Source: Variovorax paradoxus (GTDB taxonomy: Bacteria > Pseudomonadota > Gammaproteobacteria > Burkholderiales > Burkholderiaceae_C). From it: DNA of 64,000 nucleotides. Both the position numbers and the translations under genes were made by a program. Where the stretch lies: positions 197,021 to 261,020 of the forward strand of contig NZ_JAGGNU010000014.1 in the NCBI RefSeq assembly GCF_018614915.1, written 5' to 3'. Shown here piece by piece: positions 19,905-28,683 of this stretch. The stretch's first letter is position 1; every line of letters begins with the position of its first letter. The notes beneath the pieces are model-generated. The model saw only the letters and a list, made by a program, of their open reading frames with translations. It searched no databases and had not been told where the DNA came from.

Positions 19905-20828
19905 GTGCTCCAACAACGAACCCTCAAGTCCATCACCCGTGCCGTCGGCGTGGGGCTGCACAGCGGCCAGCGCGTGGAACTCACGCTCCGGCCGGCGCCG
20001 ATCGACGCCGGCATCGTGTTCCGCCGCGTCGACCTGCCGGAACCGGTCGAGATCGCGATGACGGCCGAGGCCGTGACCGACACGCGGCTCGCGTCCACCG
20101 TGTCGTCCAAGGGCGCCAAGGTCCAGACCGTGGAGCACCTGATGTCGGCCTGCGCCGGCCTGGGCATCGACAACCTGCTGATCGACATCACGGCCGACGA
20201 GGTGCCCATCCTCGATGGCTCGGCATCGTCCTTCGTGTTCCTGCTGCAAAGCGCCGGTATCGAGCTGCAGAAGGCGCCGCGCCGATTCATCCGGGTCAAG
20301 AAGCCGATCGAAGTGCGCGAAGGAGAGGGCCACGATCTCAAGTGGGCGCGCCTCGCGCCCTATCACGGCTACAAGCTCAGCTTCGAGATCGACTTCGATC
20401 ACCGCGTGGTCAACTCCACCGGCCAGCGCGTCGAGTTCGACCTGGGCTCGGGTTCCTACAGCCGCGACATCGCGCGCGCACGCACCTTCGGCTTCACCAA
20501 GGAAGTCGAGTACATGCGCTCCAAGGGCCTGGCGCTCGGCGGCGGGCTCGACAACGCGATCGTGATGGACGACACCAAGGTGCTCAATGCCGGGGGGCTG
20601 CGCTACGACGACGAATTCGTCAAGCACAAGATCCTGGACGCCATGGGCGACCTTTACGTCATCGGCCGGCCGCTGCTCGCGTCCTACAGTGCCTTCCGTT
20701 CGGGCCATGCGCTCAACAACAAGCTCCTGCGCGAACTGCTTGCGCACGAAGACGCCTACGAGATCGTCAGCTTCGACGACCAGAGTTACGCGCCGGCTGG
20801 CTTCGCCGACGTCGCGCGCGCCTGGTAG
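19905..20828 (+). CDS. lpxC: UDP-3-O-acyl-N-acetylglucosamine deacetylase LpxC
   Basis: LpxC is the zinc deacetylase that commits UDP-acyl-GlcNAc to lipid A synthesis. The 307-residue product begins [18 protein letters not shown], contains the zinc-ligand regions VEHLMSA and [11 protein letters not shown] (the His-x3-Asp ligand pair), [10 protein letters not shown], and the catalytic His in RSGHALNN. Length is exactly that of the family. The start is GTG at 19905; there is no Shine-Dalgarno sequence, and TAAAAT 7 nt upstream suggests a leaderless transcript. lpxC following ftsZ is the usual order in proteobacteria. Confidence 0.96.
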   Translation: MLQQRTLKSITRAVGVGLHSGQRVELTLRPAPIDAGIVFRRVDLPEPVEIAMTAEAVTDTRLASTVSSKGAKVQTVEHLMSACAGLGIDNLLIDITADEVPILDGSASSFVFLLQSAGIELQKAPRRFIRVKKPIEVREGEGHDLKWARLAPYHGYKLSFEIDFDHRVVNSTGQRVEFDLGSGSYSRDIARARTFGFTKEVEYMRSKGLALGGGLDNAIVMDDTKVLNAGGLRYDDEFVKHKILDAMGDLYVIGRPLLASYSAFRSGHALNNKLLRELLAHEDAYEIVSFDDQSYAPAGFADVARAW

Positions 20829-20845
20829 CGCAGGCCCGCCCACCG

Positions 20846-21022
20846 ATGCTGCTGTTCCGCTGGGCCATCCTGCTGCTCCTGCTGGTGTCCGGCGTGCTCT
20901 TTGCCTTCTATGCCGGCACCGGCCAGACCAGGTACCGGCACCTGGGCTGGATCGTGCTCAAGTGGACGCTGCTTGCAGCCTTCGGCTTCTTTGCGGTGCT
21001 GATCGCGGAGCGCGCGGTTTGA
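20846..21022 (+). CDS. Small membrane protein of unknown function
   Basis: This 58-residue product has two strongly hydrophobic stretches (about residues 3-23 and 36-55) separated by a short polar loop, TGQTRYRHLG, so it should be a two-pass inner-membrane protein. I do not recognise a named family. The ATG at 20846 lies 17 nt after the lpxC stop, so it is probably read with lpxC. Its codon use is like that of its neighbours. Nothing in the sequence shows its function. Confidence 0.65.
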   Translation: MLLFRWAILLLLLVSGVLFAFYAGTGQTRYRHLGWIVLKWTLLAAFGFFAVLIAERAV

Positions 21023-21029
21023 AGTGATA

Positions 21030-21049
21030 TCCTTACCTTCTTGTAAGGA
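21030..21049. promoter_or_regulatory. Palindromic operator before the VapBC pair
   Basis: TCCTTAC-N6-GTAAGGA is a perfect inverted repeat with 7-bp arms, ending 5 nt before the antitoxin ATG. Its right arm includes the ribosome-binding AAGGA. Antitoxins of the AbrB class repress their own operons by binding such palindromes, so autoregulation is likely; a translational hairpin is an alternative. Confidence 0.6.
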
Positions 21050-21054
21050 AAGCC

Positions 21055-21315
21055 ATGCAAACCACCTTGACATCCAAGGGCCAGATGACGCTGCCAAGCG
21101 CCGCGAGGGCACGGCTCGGCCTGGAGGCAGGTGATCGGCTTCTGGTGACGGTGGTGGACGACGACACCATCATCCTGAAAAGGCCGGCGCCAACGCCCGC
21201 CAAGGCACTGCGTGGCCTGCTGGCACGGCCGAAGCGGGCGCTGACCGTGGAAGAGATGGATGCCGGGATCGCCGCCCATCTGCGCGAGAAGCATCGCTCC
21301 GGCACGGCGAAGTGA
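21055..21315 (+). CDS. AbrB/MazE-type antitoxin (VapB-like)
   Basis: The 86-residue product has an N-terminal AbrB/SpoVT swapped-hairpin domain (LTSKGQMTLPSAARARLGLEAGDRL, about residues 5-29, seen as a typical KGQMTLP core) and a charged C-terminal tail that would wrap and inhibit the toxin. It should neutralise the PIN-domain nuclease encoded next, whose GTG start overlaps this stop (GTGA, 21312-21315). The palindrome at 21030-21049 is the probable autoregulatory site. Which of the many VapB subfamilies it belongs to cannot be settled here. Confidence 0.85.
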   Translation: MQTTLTSKGQMTLPSAARARLGLEAGDRLLVTVVDDDTIILKRPAPTPAKALRGLLARPKRALTVEEMDAGIAAHLREKHRSGTAK

Positions 21316-21710
21316 TCGCGCTCGACACCAATCTGCTGGTGAGGTTGCTCACCAACGACGATGCGCGCCAGGCCGCCAAAGCCGAGGCCTGGCTTCGTGA
21401 CAACGCCAGCGCGCGTTCTCCAGCTTATGTCGATCACATCGTTCTTTGTGAACTGGGCTGGGTGCTGGAGCGCAGCTATGGCTATGCGCGTGATGCGGTT
21501 CACGAAGCCATGAATGCATTGCTGAACCATGACCAACTCAAGGTCGAGTCGCCGGGCGTGGTTCGACAGGCACTGGGCCTGTATGAAGCCGGTCCTGCCG
21601 ACTTTTCGGACTATCTGCTGGCCGCGCGCGCGCAGGCTGCTGGGTATGCGCCGGTGCTTACTTTCGACAAGACGGCGGCCAAGACACCGACCCATCGGTT
21701 GCTGCGCTGA
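21312..21710 (+). CDS. PIN-domain toxin ribonuclease (VapC-like)
   Basis: The 132-residue product has the PIN-domain layout of VapC toxins, Mg-dependent endoribonucleases that cleave tRNA or rRNA. The expected acidic residues are present: Asp5 in ALDTN, a Glu in LCELGWVLE, the Asp pair in PADFSDYLLAARA, and Asp in LTFDKTA. It starts at GTG 21312, overlapping the antitoxin gene. The pair sits between lpxC and the ruvC operon and is the only obviously mobile-type cassette in the window, though no attachment site or transposase is present. Confidence 0.88.
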   Translation: MIALDTNLLVRLLTNDDARQAAKAEAWLRDNASARSPAYVDHIVLCELGWVLERSYGYARDAVHEAMNALLNHDQLKVESPGVVRQALGLYEAGPADFSDYLLAARAQAAGYAPVLTFDKTAAKTPTHRLLR

Positions 21711-21720
21711 GACACCCGGA

Positions 21721-22269
21721 TCAGCGCGTCCGCCCCTGCCGATACATCCCGCTGGTAGTCCGGGCGAGCGCGGTGGCCTGGCCGAGCCGGGCCATCGAGC
21801 TGCCGACATGGGCGTGCGTGATCGCGATGCCGAGCGCATCGGCCGCATCGCTGCCGGGCACGCCGGGAAGATGCAGCAGGCGCTTCACCATCTCCTGCAC
21901 CTGCGCCTTCGCGGCCTTGCCGTGGCCCGCGACGGCCTGCTTCATCTGCAGCGCGGTGTACTCGGCGACCGGCAGCTTGCTCGTGACCAGCGCCGTGAGG
22001 CAGGCGCCGCGCGCCTGCCCGAGCAGCAGCGTCGATTGCGGATTGACGTTGACGAACACGATCTCCACCGCCGCCGAATCGGGCTTGTAGCGCTCGACGA
22101 TCTCGCCGATGCCGTCGAACAGCACCTTGAGCCGGGCCGGCAGCTCACCCTGCGCGATGCGCTTGGTGCTGATGGTGCCGCTGGCGACATAGCTGAGCGC
22201 GTGCCCGTTCACGTCCACCACGCCGAAGCCGGTGGTCTGCAGGCCGGGGTCGATGCCGAGGATCCTCAT
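21721..22269 (-). CDS. ruvC: Crossover junction endodeoxyribonuclease RuvC
   Basis: RuvC resolves Holliday junctions with RuvAB. The 182-residue product begins [16 protein letters not shown] with catalytic Asp7, has a second acidic site in [11 protein letters not shown], and the C-terminal acidic pair in [16 protein letters not shown]. Length is normal. The ATG at 22269 overlaps the stop of the upstream CdsA-like gene (TCATG on plus), so ruvC is the last gene of the long minus-strand operon. ruvAB are not in this window. Confidence 0.95.
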   Translation of the reverse strand: MRILGIDPGLQTTGFGVVDVNGHALSYVASGTISTKRIAQGELPARLKVLFDGIGEIVERYKPDSAAVEIVFVNVNPQSTLLLGQARGACLTALVTSKLPVAEYTALQMKQAVAGHGKAAKAQVQEMVKRLLHLPGVPGSDAADALGIAITHAHVGSSMARLGQATALARTTSGMYRQGRTR

Positions 22270-23336
22270 GCGCCGAAATACCAGCGGACGGAATGGAAGA
22301 ACACCGGTGCGGCGAAACAAAGCGCATCGACGCGGTCCAGCAGGCCGTTGGCGCCGGTCACGCCGACACCGCGCCGGCCCCAGTTGGGAATCCCGCGGTC
22401 GCGCTTGAGCGCCTTCATCACGAGGTGCCCCATCGAGCCGGCCGCGCATGCGATCAGCGAGACCGCGAGCGCCTGAGTGAACCCGAAAGGCGTGATGAAG
22501 GAGAACAGCGCGCCGACCACGCTCGCGATCGCCATGCCGATCGCCCAGCTGGTCCAGTTGAAGCTGCGGCTCACGTGCGGGGCGAAGGGCTGCTGGCGGA
22601 ACAGCCACTGGCCGAGCCTGCCGAGCCCGTTCTTCGGCGCCTCCTCGAGCGCCGGCGCGGATGCATCCACGGGCATGGTGCTGCGGCGCGAGATCAGGTG
22701 CTGCGTCACCATGCAGGTCTGCACCACGAACACCAGGAAGAACACCAGGAACGCGCTCTTGCCTTCGTAGCCGGGGAAGGAAAGCAGCAGCAGCGCCGGT
22801 ACATGGCTCATGCCGTAGACGCAGACCATGATGCCCCACTGCAGCTTGGCGTTGCGCTCCAGGAAATGACTGGGGTCGTTGGCCAGCGCGCTCACCACGG
22901 GAATCGCGATGAACACATAGACCGGGATGAACACGGTGAACAGGTCGAAGTGGGCCGTGGCGACCAGCCAGAACTGGATCGGCAGCACGACGAAGAAGGC
23001 CAGGATCAGGCTGCGGTGGTCGCCGCGCCGCGTCGGCGACAGCGTGATGAATTCGCGCAGCGCGAAGAAAGAGATCAGCGCGAACAGCACGGTGGCGACC
23101 GTTTCGCCCAGCGCCCAGCCGATCCAGAAGATCACCGCCATGACCCAGGTGGTGCGAAGCAGCGTGAGGAAATGCAGCAGCTCGCGCTGCCAGGTCTCGT
23201 CGTGCACCGGGTTGCGGCGCTCCCTGAAGGTCAGCAGGAAGGCCACCGTGCTCACGATGACGAGCAGGCCGAAGACGATCAGGAACAAGGCCGCGACCTG
23301 ATGGTTCGGCGCGAGGTTGCGAAGGTATTCGTTCAT
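22266..23336 (-). CDS. Phosphatidate cytidylyltransferase (CdsA/YnbB-like)
   Basis: CdsA-family enzymes make CDP-diacylglycerol from phosphatidate and CTP in the inner membrane. The 356-residue product has about eight membrane segments and the C-terminal family core [13 protein letters not shown]...GLLDRVDAL. The core differs from the classical CdsA signature (KDxxxxxPGHGG) in lacking PGHGG, which is closer to the YnbB-type branch; the DR-D ligand part is kept. A long N-terminal region precedes it. It is encoded directly after a PlsC-like acyltransferase, so the pair would make phosphatidate and then CDP-diacylglycerol. Both ends have 4-bp overlaps with neighbours. Confidence 0.8.
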   Translation of the reverse strand: MNEYLRNLAPNHQVAALFLIVFGLLVIVSTVAFLLTFRERRNPVHDETWQRELLHFLTLLRTTWVMAVIFWIGWALGETVATVLFALISFFALREFITLSPTRRGDHRSLILAFFVVLPIQFWLVATAHFDLFTVFIPVYVFIAIPVVSALANDPSHFLERNAKLQWGIMVCVYGMSHVPALLLLSFPGYEGKSAFLVFFLVFVVQTCMVTQHLISRRSTMPVDASAPALEEAPKNGLGRLGQWLFRQQPFAPHVSRSFNWTSWAIGMAIASVVGALFSFITPFGFTQALAVSLIACAAGSMGHLVMKALKRDRGIPNWGRRGVGVTGANGLLDRVDALCFAAPVFFHSVRWYFGA

Positions 23337-24091
23337 ACCTGACGCAGCGCCACGACCGCCTCGCGCGCCCGGTCGAGGAAAGGTCGGCGCTCTTCGCCCT
23401 CTTCGACGCGAATCGGCTCGCCGAAGGTGACCGAACAAAGAATGGGAACCGGCACCACTTCGCCCTTGGGCATCACGCGCTGCACGTTGTCGATCCAGGC
23501 CGGCACCAGCACCACCTCCGGGAACATCTGCGCGAGCGTGAAGAGGCCCGACTTGAATTTCTGCGGCTCGCCGGTGTGGCCGCGCGTGCCCTCGGGAAAG
23601 ATGATGATCGAGTCGCCGCTTTGCAGCGCCTCGATCAGGGGCGCGAGCGGCGCCAGGGCTTCGGCACTGCCAGGCACCACGCTCGGCGCCGGCTCGGCGG
23701 CCTCGGCCGGAGGCGAAGCGAGCGGCAGTTCGGTTTGCACCACGGCGTCGAACGAGGGCTCGATGCGCTCCGCGGGCGCGGGCGGAGCGGCGGGCGGCGG
23801 CACCGGCGCGCTGCCGCTGCGCTCGACATAGATCGCATTGAACACCTCGGTCGTGATCCAGCGCTTGAAAGGTGTGTTGGCCCAGTAGTCGCGCGCCGCG
23901 ATCGGCCGCGTGATGCTGCGCAGCTCCTCCGGCAGCGCGGCCCAGATCATCACCAGGTCGAGATGGCTCTGGTGGTTGGCGAAATAGATGCGCTGCTCGG
24001 CCTTGGGCGGGCAGCCCCACCAACGCGCCTGGGCACCGGTGAGGAGCCGGATCGCGACCAGCAGGACCCACCCCGTGAACTTTGCAAGCAT
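23333..24091 (-). CDS. 1-acyl-sn-glycerol-3-phosphate acyltransferase (PlsC-like)
   Basis: The product should acylate lysophosphatidate to phosphatidate. The 252-residue protein has an N-terminal hydrophobic anchor, the catalytic HX4D motif in NHQSHLDLV at about residues 39-47, and FPEGTRG for substrate binding at about 165-171. Between the two is an Ala/Pro/Glu-rich insert of about 50 residues (roughly 94-147) that is not part of the usual fold. Its stop overlaps the CdsA-like start by 4 bp, and the pair is probably coupled. It starts 31 nt after mtgA ends. Confidence 0.87.
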   Translation of the reverse strand: MLAKFTGWVLLVAIRLLTGAQARWWGCPPKAEQRIYFANHQSHLDLVMIWAALPEELRSITRPIAARDYWANTPFKRWITTEVFNAIYVERSGSAPVPPPAAPPAPAERIEPSFDAVVQTELPLASPPAEAAEPAPSVVPGSAEALAPLAPLIEALQSGDSIIIFPEGTRGHTGEPQKFKSGLFTLAQMFPEVVLVPAWIDNVQRVMPKGEVVPVPILCSVTFGEPIRVEEGEERRPFLDRAREAVVALRQV

Positions 24092-24122
24092 GGCGGCGAT
24101 GATACGGGCCGCGCGCCGTCTC

Positions 24123-24872
24123 TCAGGGCAGTTCGGCCGCCGACATGCGCGCCGCGATCGTGGCCGCGCGGCCCGTGAGATAGGCCGAACCGGACCGGCG
24201 CTCGAAGAACTTGGGACTGGGCAGCATCACCGCGAGCCGCGCCGCTTCGCCGGCGCCTAGCCGCGAGGCCGGCTTCCTGAAGTAGTGCTGCGCGGCCGCC
24301 TCGGCGCCGAACACGCCTTCGCCCCATTCGACGCTGTTGAGGTAGATCTCCAGGATGCGCTCCTTGTCGAGCAGCAGCTCCAGCGCGGTGGCCAGCACCA
24401 GCTCTTGGCCCTTGCGCAGCAGCGTGCGTTCGCCCGAGAGCAGCAGGTTCTTCGCGAGCTGCTGGGTGATGGTCGAGCCGCCGCGCAGCTGGGGCGGCCG
24501 CGGCTCCTTGCCGCGCGAGCGCATCTTCGCCGCGCGGCGGGCGGCGAGCTGCTCGGCCCTGGCGTTGCGCTGGCGCGCGCGTTCGATGGCTTCCCACTCG
24601 ATGCCCTGGTGGTAGATGAACTGGTCGTCCTCGCTCGCGATCACGGCGCGCTTGAGCGCGTCGGAAATCTGCGCATAGGGCACCCAGCGCTGGCGCCATT
24701 CGCGCTCGCCGTTGCTGCGGCCGCCGGTCGCGAGCTGCCAGGCCTCGGAGCGCTGGAAGGCGGTGGACTGCGGATCGATCACCGCCATCGCGGCGATGCG
24801 CGCGATAAAGAAGACTTCGAGCGCGAAGCCCGCGAAGATCAGGCACAGCACCCAGCGAAGAATCGCCTTCAC
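24123..24872 (-). CDS. mtgA: Monofunctional biosynthetic peptidoglycan transglycosylase MtgA
   Basis: MtgA polymerises glycan strands from lipid II without a transpeptidase domain. The 249-residue product has an N-terminal membrane anchor at about residues 5-28 and the GT51 fold with the catalytic-Glu motif ASEDDQFIYHQG, followed by GGSTITQQLAKNLLLS, RKGQELVLATALE and ILEIYLNSVEWG. There is a basic, Arg/Ala-rich insert around residues 100-125. The ATG at 24872 overlaps the aroE stop (ATGA). Confidence 0.95.
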   Translation of the reverse strand: MKAILRWVLCLIFAGFALEVFFIARIAAMAVIDPQSTAFQRSEAWQLATGGRSNGEREWRQRWVPYAQISDALKRAVIASEDDQFIYHQGIEWEAIERARQRNARAEQLAARRAAKMRSRGKEPRPPQLRGGSTITQQLAKNLLLSGERTLLRKGQELVLATALELLLDKERILEIYLNSVEWGEGVFGAEAAAQHYFRKPASRLGAGEAARLAVMLPSPKFFERRSGSAYLTGRAATIAARMSAAELP

Positions 24873-25717
24873 GGCCGATCGAGGATGTCGCGGAGCTCGG
24901 CGAGCACTTGCGCCGCAGGAGGGCGCACACCGCGCCAGAGGGCGAAGGCCTCGGCCGCCTGCTCCACCAGCATGCCGAGGCCATCGCGCGCGACGGCACC
25001 GTGGTCACGCGCCCAGTTCATGAAGCCCCGCGCGGCCGGGCCGTACATCATGTCGATCGCCAAGGCGCCGCGCTTCAGCACGCTCGCCGCGATCGGCACC
25101 TCGCCGCCTGCAAGGCTCGATGCGGTGGCGTTCACCACCACGTCGAAGTTGCCGGGCACCGAATGCAGTTCCTGCGCTTCCAGCGTGACGTGGTGCGCGA
25201 GCGCGAGCGCCGCATGGCGCTGGACCAGCGCGATCGCCTTGGCCAGCGTGCGATTGGCCACCACCACGCGGCGTGGGCCGGCTTCCAGCAGCGGGCCTAG
25301 CGCGCCGGCCGAGGCACCGCCGGCGCCGAGCAGCAGCAGCTCGCTGCCCGCGAGCGCCACGCCCGCATGGACCGTGATGTCGTTGACCAGGCCAGCGCCG
25401 TCGCTGTTATCGCCGTGGATGCCGTCCTCGCGGAAGCTCAGCACGTTTACGGCACGCGCCAGTGCCGCGCGCGGACTCAGGTGCTGGGCGAGCGCCGCCG
25501 CCTCGAACTTGAAGGGCACGGTGATGTTGCAGCCGCGCGCCGTGCCGGCCGGTTCGGCGCGAAAGGCGGCCACCGCCTCGGCGAAGCCGTCGAGGGGCAC
25601 CAGCCGGCGGCCGTAGTCCAGCGTCTGGCCGGTCAGCTCGGCGAAGCGCGCATGAATCCACGGCGAGCGGCTGTGCTCGACCGGGTTGCCCATGACGCAG
25701 TACAGATCCATGCTCAT
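24869..25717 (-). CDS. aroE: Shikimate dehydrogenase AroE
   Basis: AroE reduces 3-dehydroshikimate to shikimate with NADPH in the chorismate pathway. The 282-residue product has the substrate-binding opening GNPVEHSRSPWIH, the catalytic-Lys block NITVPFKFEA, NSDGAGLV, and the NADP loop LLGAGGASAGAL followed by VANRT. The ATG at 25717 overlaps the TonB-like gene's stop; a second ATG two codons on is equally plausible. Chorismate synthesis is also represented by the DAHP synthase at 32192. Confidence 0.95.
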   Translation of the reverse strand: MSMDLYCVMGNPVEHSRSPWIHARFAELTGQTLDYGRRLVPLDGFAEAVAAFRAEPAGTARGCNITVPFKFEAAALAQHLSPRAALARAVNVLSFREDGIHGDNSDGAGLVNDITVHAGVALAGSELLLLGAGGASAGALGPLLEAGPRRVVVANRTLAKAIALVQRHAALALAHHVTLEAQELHSVPGNFDVVVNATASSLAGGEVPIAASVLKRGALAIDMMYGPAARGFMNWARDHGAVARDGLGMLVEQAAEAFALWRGVRPPAAQVLAELRDILDRP

Positions 25718-26577
25718 TGCGTCGATGAGGAAGACACCTGGGTCTCGAGCGTCTCGTCGCGCGTGAACTTGAAGCGCGAGGGCAGCACGATCTGGTCGGT
25801 CTGCCGGCGCATCGCGTCGGTGAACTTGCCGAAGTTGCCGATGCTGCGAACGATCGCCTGGGCGCGCCGGTCGAGGGTCTGGTTGCCTGAACCCTCGATG
25901 ACCTCGGTGCCGAGGATCGCGCCGTCGAAGTTGACGGTCACCAGCATCGTGAGTTCGCCGTACAGCTTCTTGCCGGCGAGTTCGGGGAAGTTTTCGGTGC
26001 CCCGCTGTTCGATGCGGCGGCGCAGCGCGTCGACATAGACGGCGTAGGTGGCTTCGCGGGTGGCGGGGCTCAGGTAGCGCTTCTTGGGCCGCGCGTTCTC
26101 CTCGTTCACGCGGCGCTCGATCTCGGCCAGCATGTCGATCAGCTGGCGGCGCTTTTCCTCGCGCGCCGCGTTCTCGCTCGGGTTGCCCTGGTTGCGCGGG
26201 TCAGGCATCGGCATGGCGGCGAGCTGCTGCTTGATCTGCGCCAGGAGCAGCATCTGCTGCGCCTGCATCGCCTCCACCTGGCGCTGCGCGTCTTCCATCG
26301 AATCGCCGACCGCGGTGAAGGCGGAGGGCGGCAGCGGGCTGGTGGCGCGGCCGCGGTCGAGATCGCCGCCGCCGGCCAGCGAGGTCTGGGCGATGGCCCG
26401 GGCCTTGTCGGGACGCTCGTTGGTCTTGGCGTTGACCAGGATGACCTCGAGCGGCGTCTCGGTGAACACGCGGTTGAAGGTCTCCGGCGAGGCAAAGCGC
26501 AGCCCGAGCAGCAGCGCATGGGCCGCGACCGAGAGGCCGAGTGCGATCTGCAGGCTGCTCAGGTCGCGCAGGTTCAT
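25714..26577 (-). CDS. TonB-like energy transducer protein
   Basis: The 287-residue product has one N-terminal membrane segment (about residues 10-30), a polar Gln/Arg-rich, probably coiled-coil middle, and a C-terminal TonB-like domain (about 180-270) with TYAVYVDALRRRIEQ, ELTMLVTVNFDGAILG and SSGNQTLD-like repeats of that fold. It may link the proton-motive complex to outer-membrane transport or act in envelope organisation; no exbBD genes are nearby. It lacks the long Pro-Lys spacer of classical TonB. It overlaps both rnb-like and aroE genes by 4 bp. Confidence 0.78.
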   Translation of the reverse strand: MNLRDLSSLQIALGLSVAAHALLLGLRFASPETFNRVFTETPLEVILVNAKTNERPDKARAIAQTSLAGGGDLDRGRATSPLPPSAFTAVGDSMEDAQRQVEAMQAQQMLLLAQIKQQLAAMPMPDPRNQGNPSENAAREEKRRQLIDMLAEIERRVNEENARPKKRYLSPATREATYAVYVDALRRRIEQRGTENFPELAGKKLYGELTMLVTVNFDGAILGTEVIEGSGNQTLDRRAQAIVRSIGNFGKFTDAMRRQTDQIVLPSRFKFTRDETLETQVSSSSTQ

Positions 26578-28634
26578 GCCGGTACCTTGTCCGGGGCGTC
26601 CTCGCTGTCGGCGAGGTCGACCGCGATGGCGATCGGGCCGGCCACTTCCTCCTCGTCCTCGCCGCCTTCGCCCTCGGCGGCGGCTTCGGCCGGCGCGGTG
26701 TCCAGGCGCTCGACGACGGTGCCGTGCACGTCGAGCGCGATCTCGTCGATCTCGCCGAGCCTGACGCGCACGCGCGCACCGCGCGCGAGGCCTTGCGTGC
26801 CGGTGACCTGGAACACCAGCGGCAGCGTGTCGGCGCGCACCAGGGCGCCGTTCGGCACCTCCTTGATCAGGGTCGCGTCGAGTTCGGCAACGCCCTGCTG
26901 CTGGAGATGCTTGAGCGTCCAGAAGCGCTCCATGCCGCCCTGGTGGGCGTTGTAGGCCGCGTAGGCCGCATCGAAGCCCGAGAGAATCGAGAACAGGTCG
27001 GCATCCTTCGGCTTGAAGGGCGCGGCCAGCGCGGCGGTCTTGCCGTGGCGCGCGGCCGCGATGATCTGCCACTGGTTCACGAGGTCGGTGTAGCGGCGCA
27101 GCGGCGAGGTGCTCCAGGCGTAGCTCTTCACGCCGAGGCCGGCATGCGGCAAGGCGCGCGTGCCCATGCGCACCTTGATGCCCGGCGCCAGGCTGGCCTG
27201 GCTGCGGTAGAGGCCGGGCACGCCGAGTTCGCCGAGCCATCCGCCCCAGCTGCTGTTGGCCAGGATCATGGCCTCGGAGACGATCAGGTCCAGCGGTGCG
27301 CCGCGCTGACGGGTGCTGATCTGCACCTGCTCGTTGCCTGTCGGTTCGCCCTGATCTCCGACAAGTCGGAAGTTGTAGTCGGGCCGGTTGAAGCTCTCGG
27401 GCTTGCCGCGCACCACTTCGCGCTGCGCCTTCAGCTGCTTCGCGAGGCGGAACAGGAAGGACAGCGGCGCGCGCGCGCGGGTCGCGACCTCGGGCGTGTT
27501 CTCGCCGCCCACCGAGGCATCTTCGAGCCAGGCCTGCGTGACGACGCCGTCGAGCTGGTCATGGCGCAGGTTCGCCGCGATCGGCACCCGCTCGAGCTTC
27601 GTCTCGGTGCCTTTCAGCTCCAGCGTCGTTTCGTCGAAGCTGGCATAGAGCGAGACGGCGGGGCAGTCGCGCCCTTCCTGCAGCGTGTAGGCCTCCACCA
27701 CGTCGTCGGGCAGCATCGTGATCTTGTGGCCCGGCATGTAGACGGTCGACATGCGTGCGCGCGCCACCTGGTCGATCGGGCTGCCCGGCACCAGCGCCAG
27801 GCCGGGTGCGGCGATATGGACGCCGACCCGCACCGTGCCGCTGCCCAGGCCCGCGACCGAGAGTGCGTCGTCGATTTCGGTGGTCTGCGAATCGTCGATC
27901 GAGAAGGCCTGCACATCGGCGAGCGGCAGATCGTCGGAGATGGCGGGCGCCTTCAGCGCCGGGAAGCCGGTGCCCTTGGGGAAGTTCTCAAACAGGAAAC
28001 GGCGCCAGTGGAACTGGTAGGGCGAATCGATGGCGCCGGCCCGCTTGAGCAGCTCCAGCGGCGGCCGTTGCGTGGCGCGCGCGGCTTCGACCACGGCCCT
28101 GTACTCGGGCGCGTTCTTGTCGGGCCGAAAGAGAATCTTGAAAAGCTGCTCGCGAACCGGTGCCGGGCAAGTGCCTTCGCCCAGTTGCGCGGACCATTCG
28201 GCGATCTGCGCCTGCACCGCTTTTTTCTTCTCGATCGCGGCCAGTGCCTGCTGCACGATCTCGGCCGGCGCCTTCTTGAAACGGCCCTTGCCGGCGCGGC
28301 GGAAATAGTGCGGCGCCTCGAACAGCGCCAGCAGCGCGGCGGCCTGCTGCGCCAGCGTCGGATGAGCCTGAAAGTAGTCAATCGCGAGCTCGGCGAAGCC
28401 GAATTCGCCCTCGGGCGCGAATTCCCAGGCCAGGTCGAGATCGATGGTGGCCGCCAGCGCGCGTGCCTCGCTCGTCAGCTCGGCCGGTGCCGGCTTCTCG
28501 AAACGAAGCACGATGTTGGCGCCCTTGACCTTGACGCGCTTGCCGGACTCGAGCTCGACCTGCGCCGAGGCTTCGGCCTCCGACAACACGCGGCCGCCGA
28601 GGTACTTGCCGGCTTCTTCGAACAAAACAAACAT
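26574..28634 (-). CDS. RNB-domain exoribonuclease (RNase II/R family)
   Basis: The 686-residue product should be a 3'-5' exoribonuclease. The catalytic RNB domain starts near residue 235; the acidic metal-binding motif is AFSIDDSQTTEIDDA (Asp247, 248, 255, 256), followed by VGVHIAAP and the distal YAWSTSPLRRYTDLVNQ. The N-terminal 230 residues are divergent from classical RNase II cold-shock domains. The C-terminus carries an acidic tail (GEGGEDEEEE-like) after the S1-like region. It heads the coupled minus-strand operon. A GACAAT hexamer ends 7 nt before the ATG, again suggesting a short or absent leader. Confidence 0.88.
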   Translation of the reverse strand: MFVLFEEAGKYLGGRVLSEAEASAQVELESGKRVKVKGANIVLRFEKPAPAELTSEARALAATIDLDLAWEFAPEGEFGFAELAIDYFQAHPTLAQQAAALLALFEAPHYFRRAGKGRFKKAPAEIVQQALAAIEKKKAVQAQIAEWSAQLGEGTCPAPVREQLFKILFRPDKNAPEYRAVVEAARATQRPPLELLKRAGAIDSPYQFHWRRFLFENFPKGTGFPALKAPAISDDLPLADVQAFSIDDSQTTEIDDALSVAGLGSGTVRVGVHIAAPGLALVPGSPIDQVARARMSTVYMPGHKITMLPDDVVEAYTLQEGRDCPAVSLYASFDETTLELKGTETKLERVPIAANLRHDQLDGVVTQAWLEDASVGGENTPEVATRARAPLSFLFRLAKQLKAQREVVRGKPESFNRPDYNFRLVGDQGEPTGNEQVQISTRQRGAPLDLIVSEAMILANSSWGGWLGELGVPGLYRSQASLAPGIKVRMGTRALPHAGLGVKSYAWSTSPLRRYTDLVNQWQIIAAARHGKTAALAAPFKPKDADLFSILSGFDAAYAAYNAHQGGMERFWTLKHLQQQGVAELDATLIKEVPNGALVRADTLPLVFQVTGTQGLARGARVRVRLGEIDEIALDVHGTVVERLDTAPAEAAAEGEGGEDEEEVAGPIAIAVDLADSEDAPDKVPA

Positions 28635-28641
28635 GGCGCGG

Positions 28642-28647
28642 ATTGTC
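28642..28647 (-). promoter_or_regulatory. -10 hexamer GACAAT before the RNB-domain gene
   Basis: On the minus strand GACAAT is followed by 7 nt and the ATG at 28634. It matches the -10 consensus at four of six positions and repeats the close -10/start arrangement seen elsewhere in the window. The gene could also be read from upstream yqiA-like, which ends 49 nt away. Confidence 0.4.
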
Positions 28648-28683
28648 CCATGCGTTGCGGCGCTTGCCGCTGGCAGACCGCGT

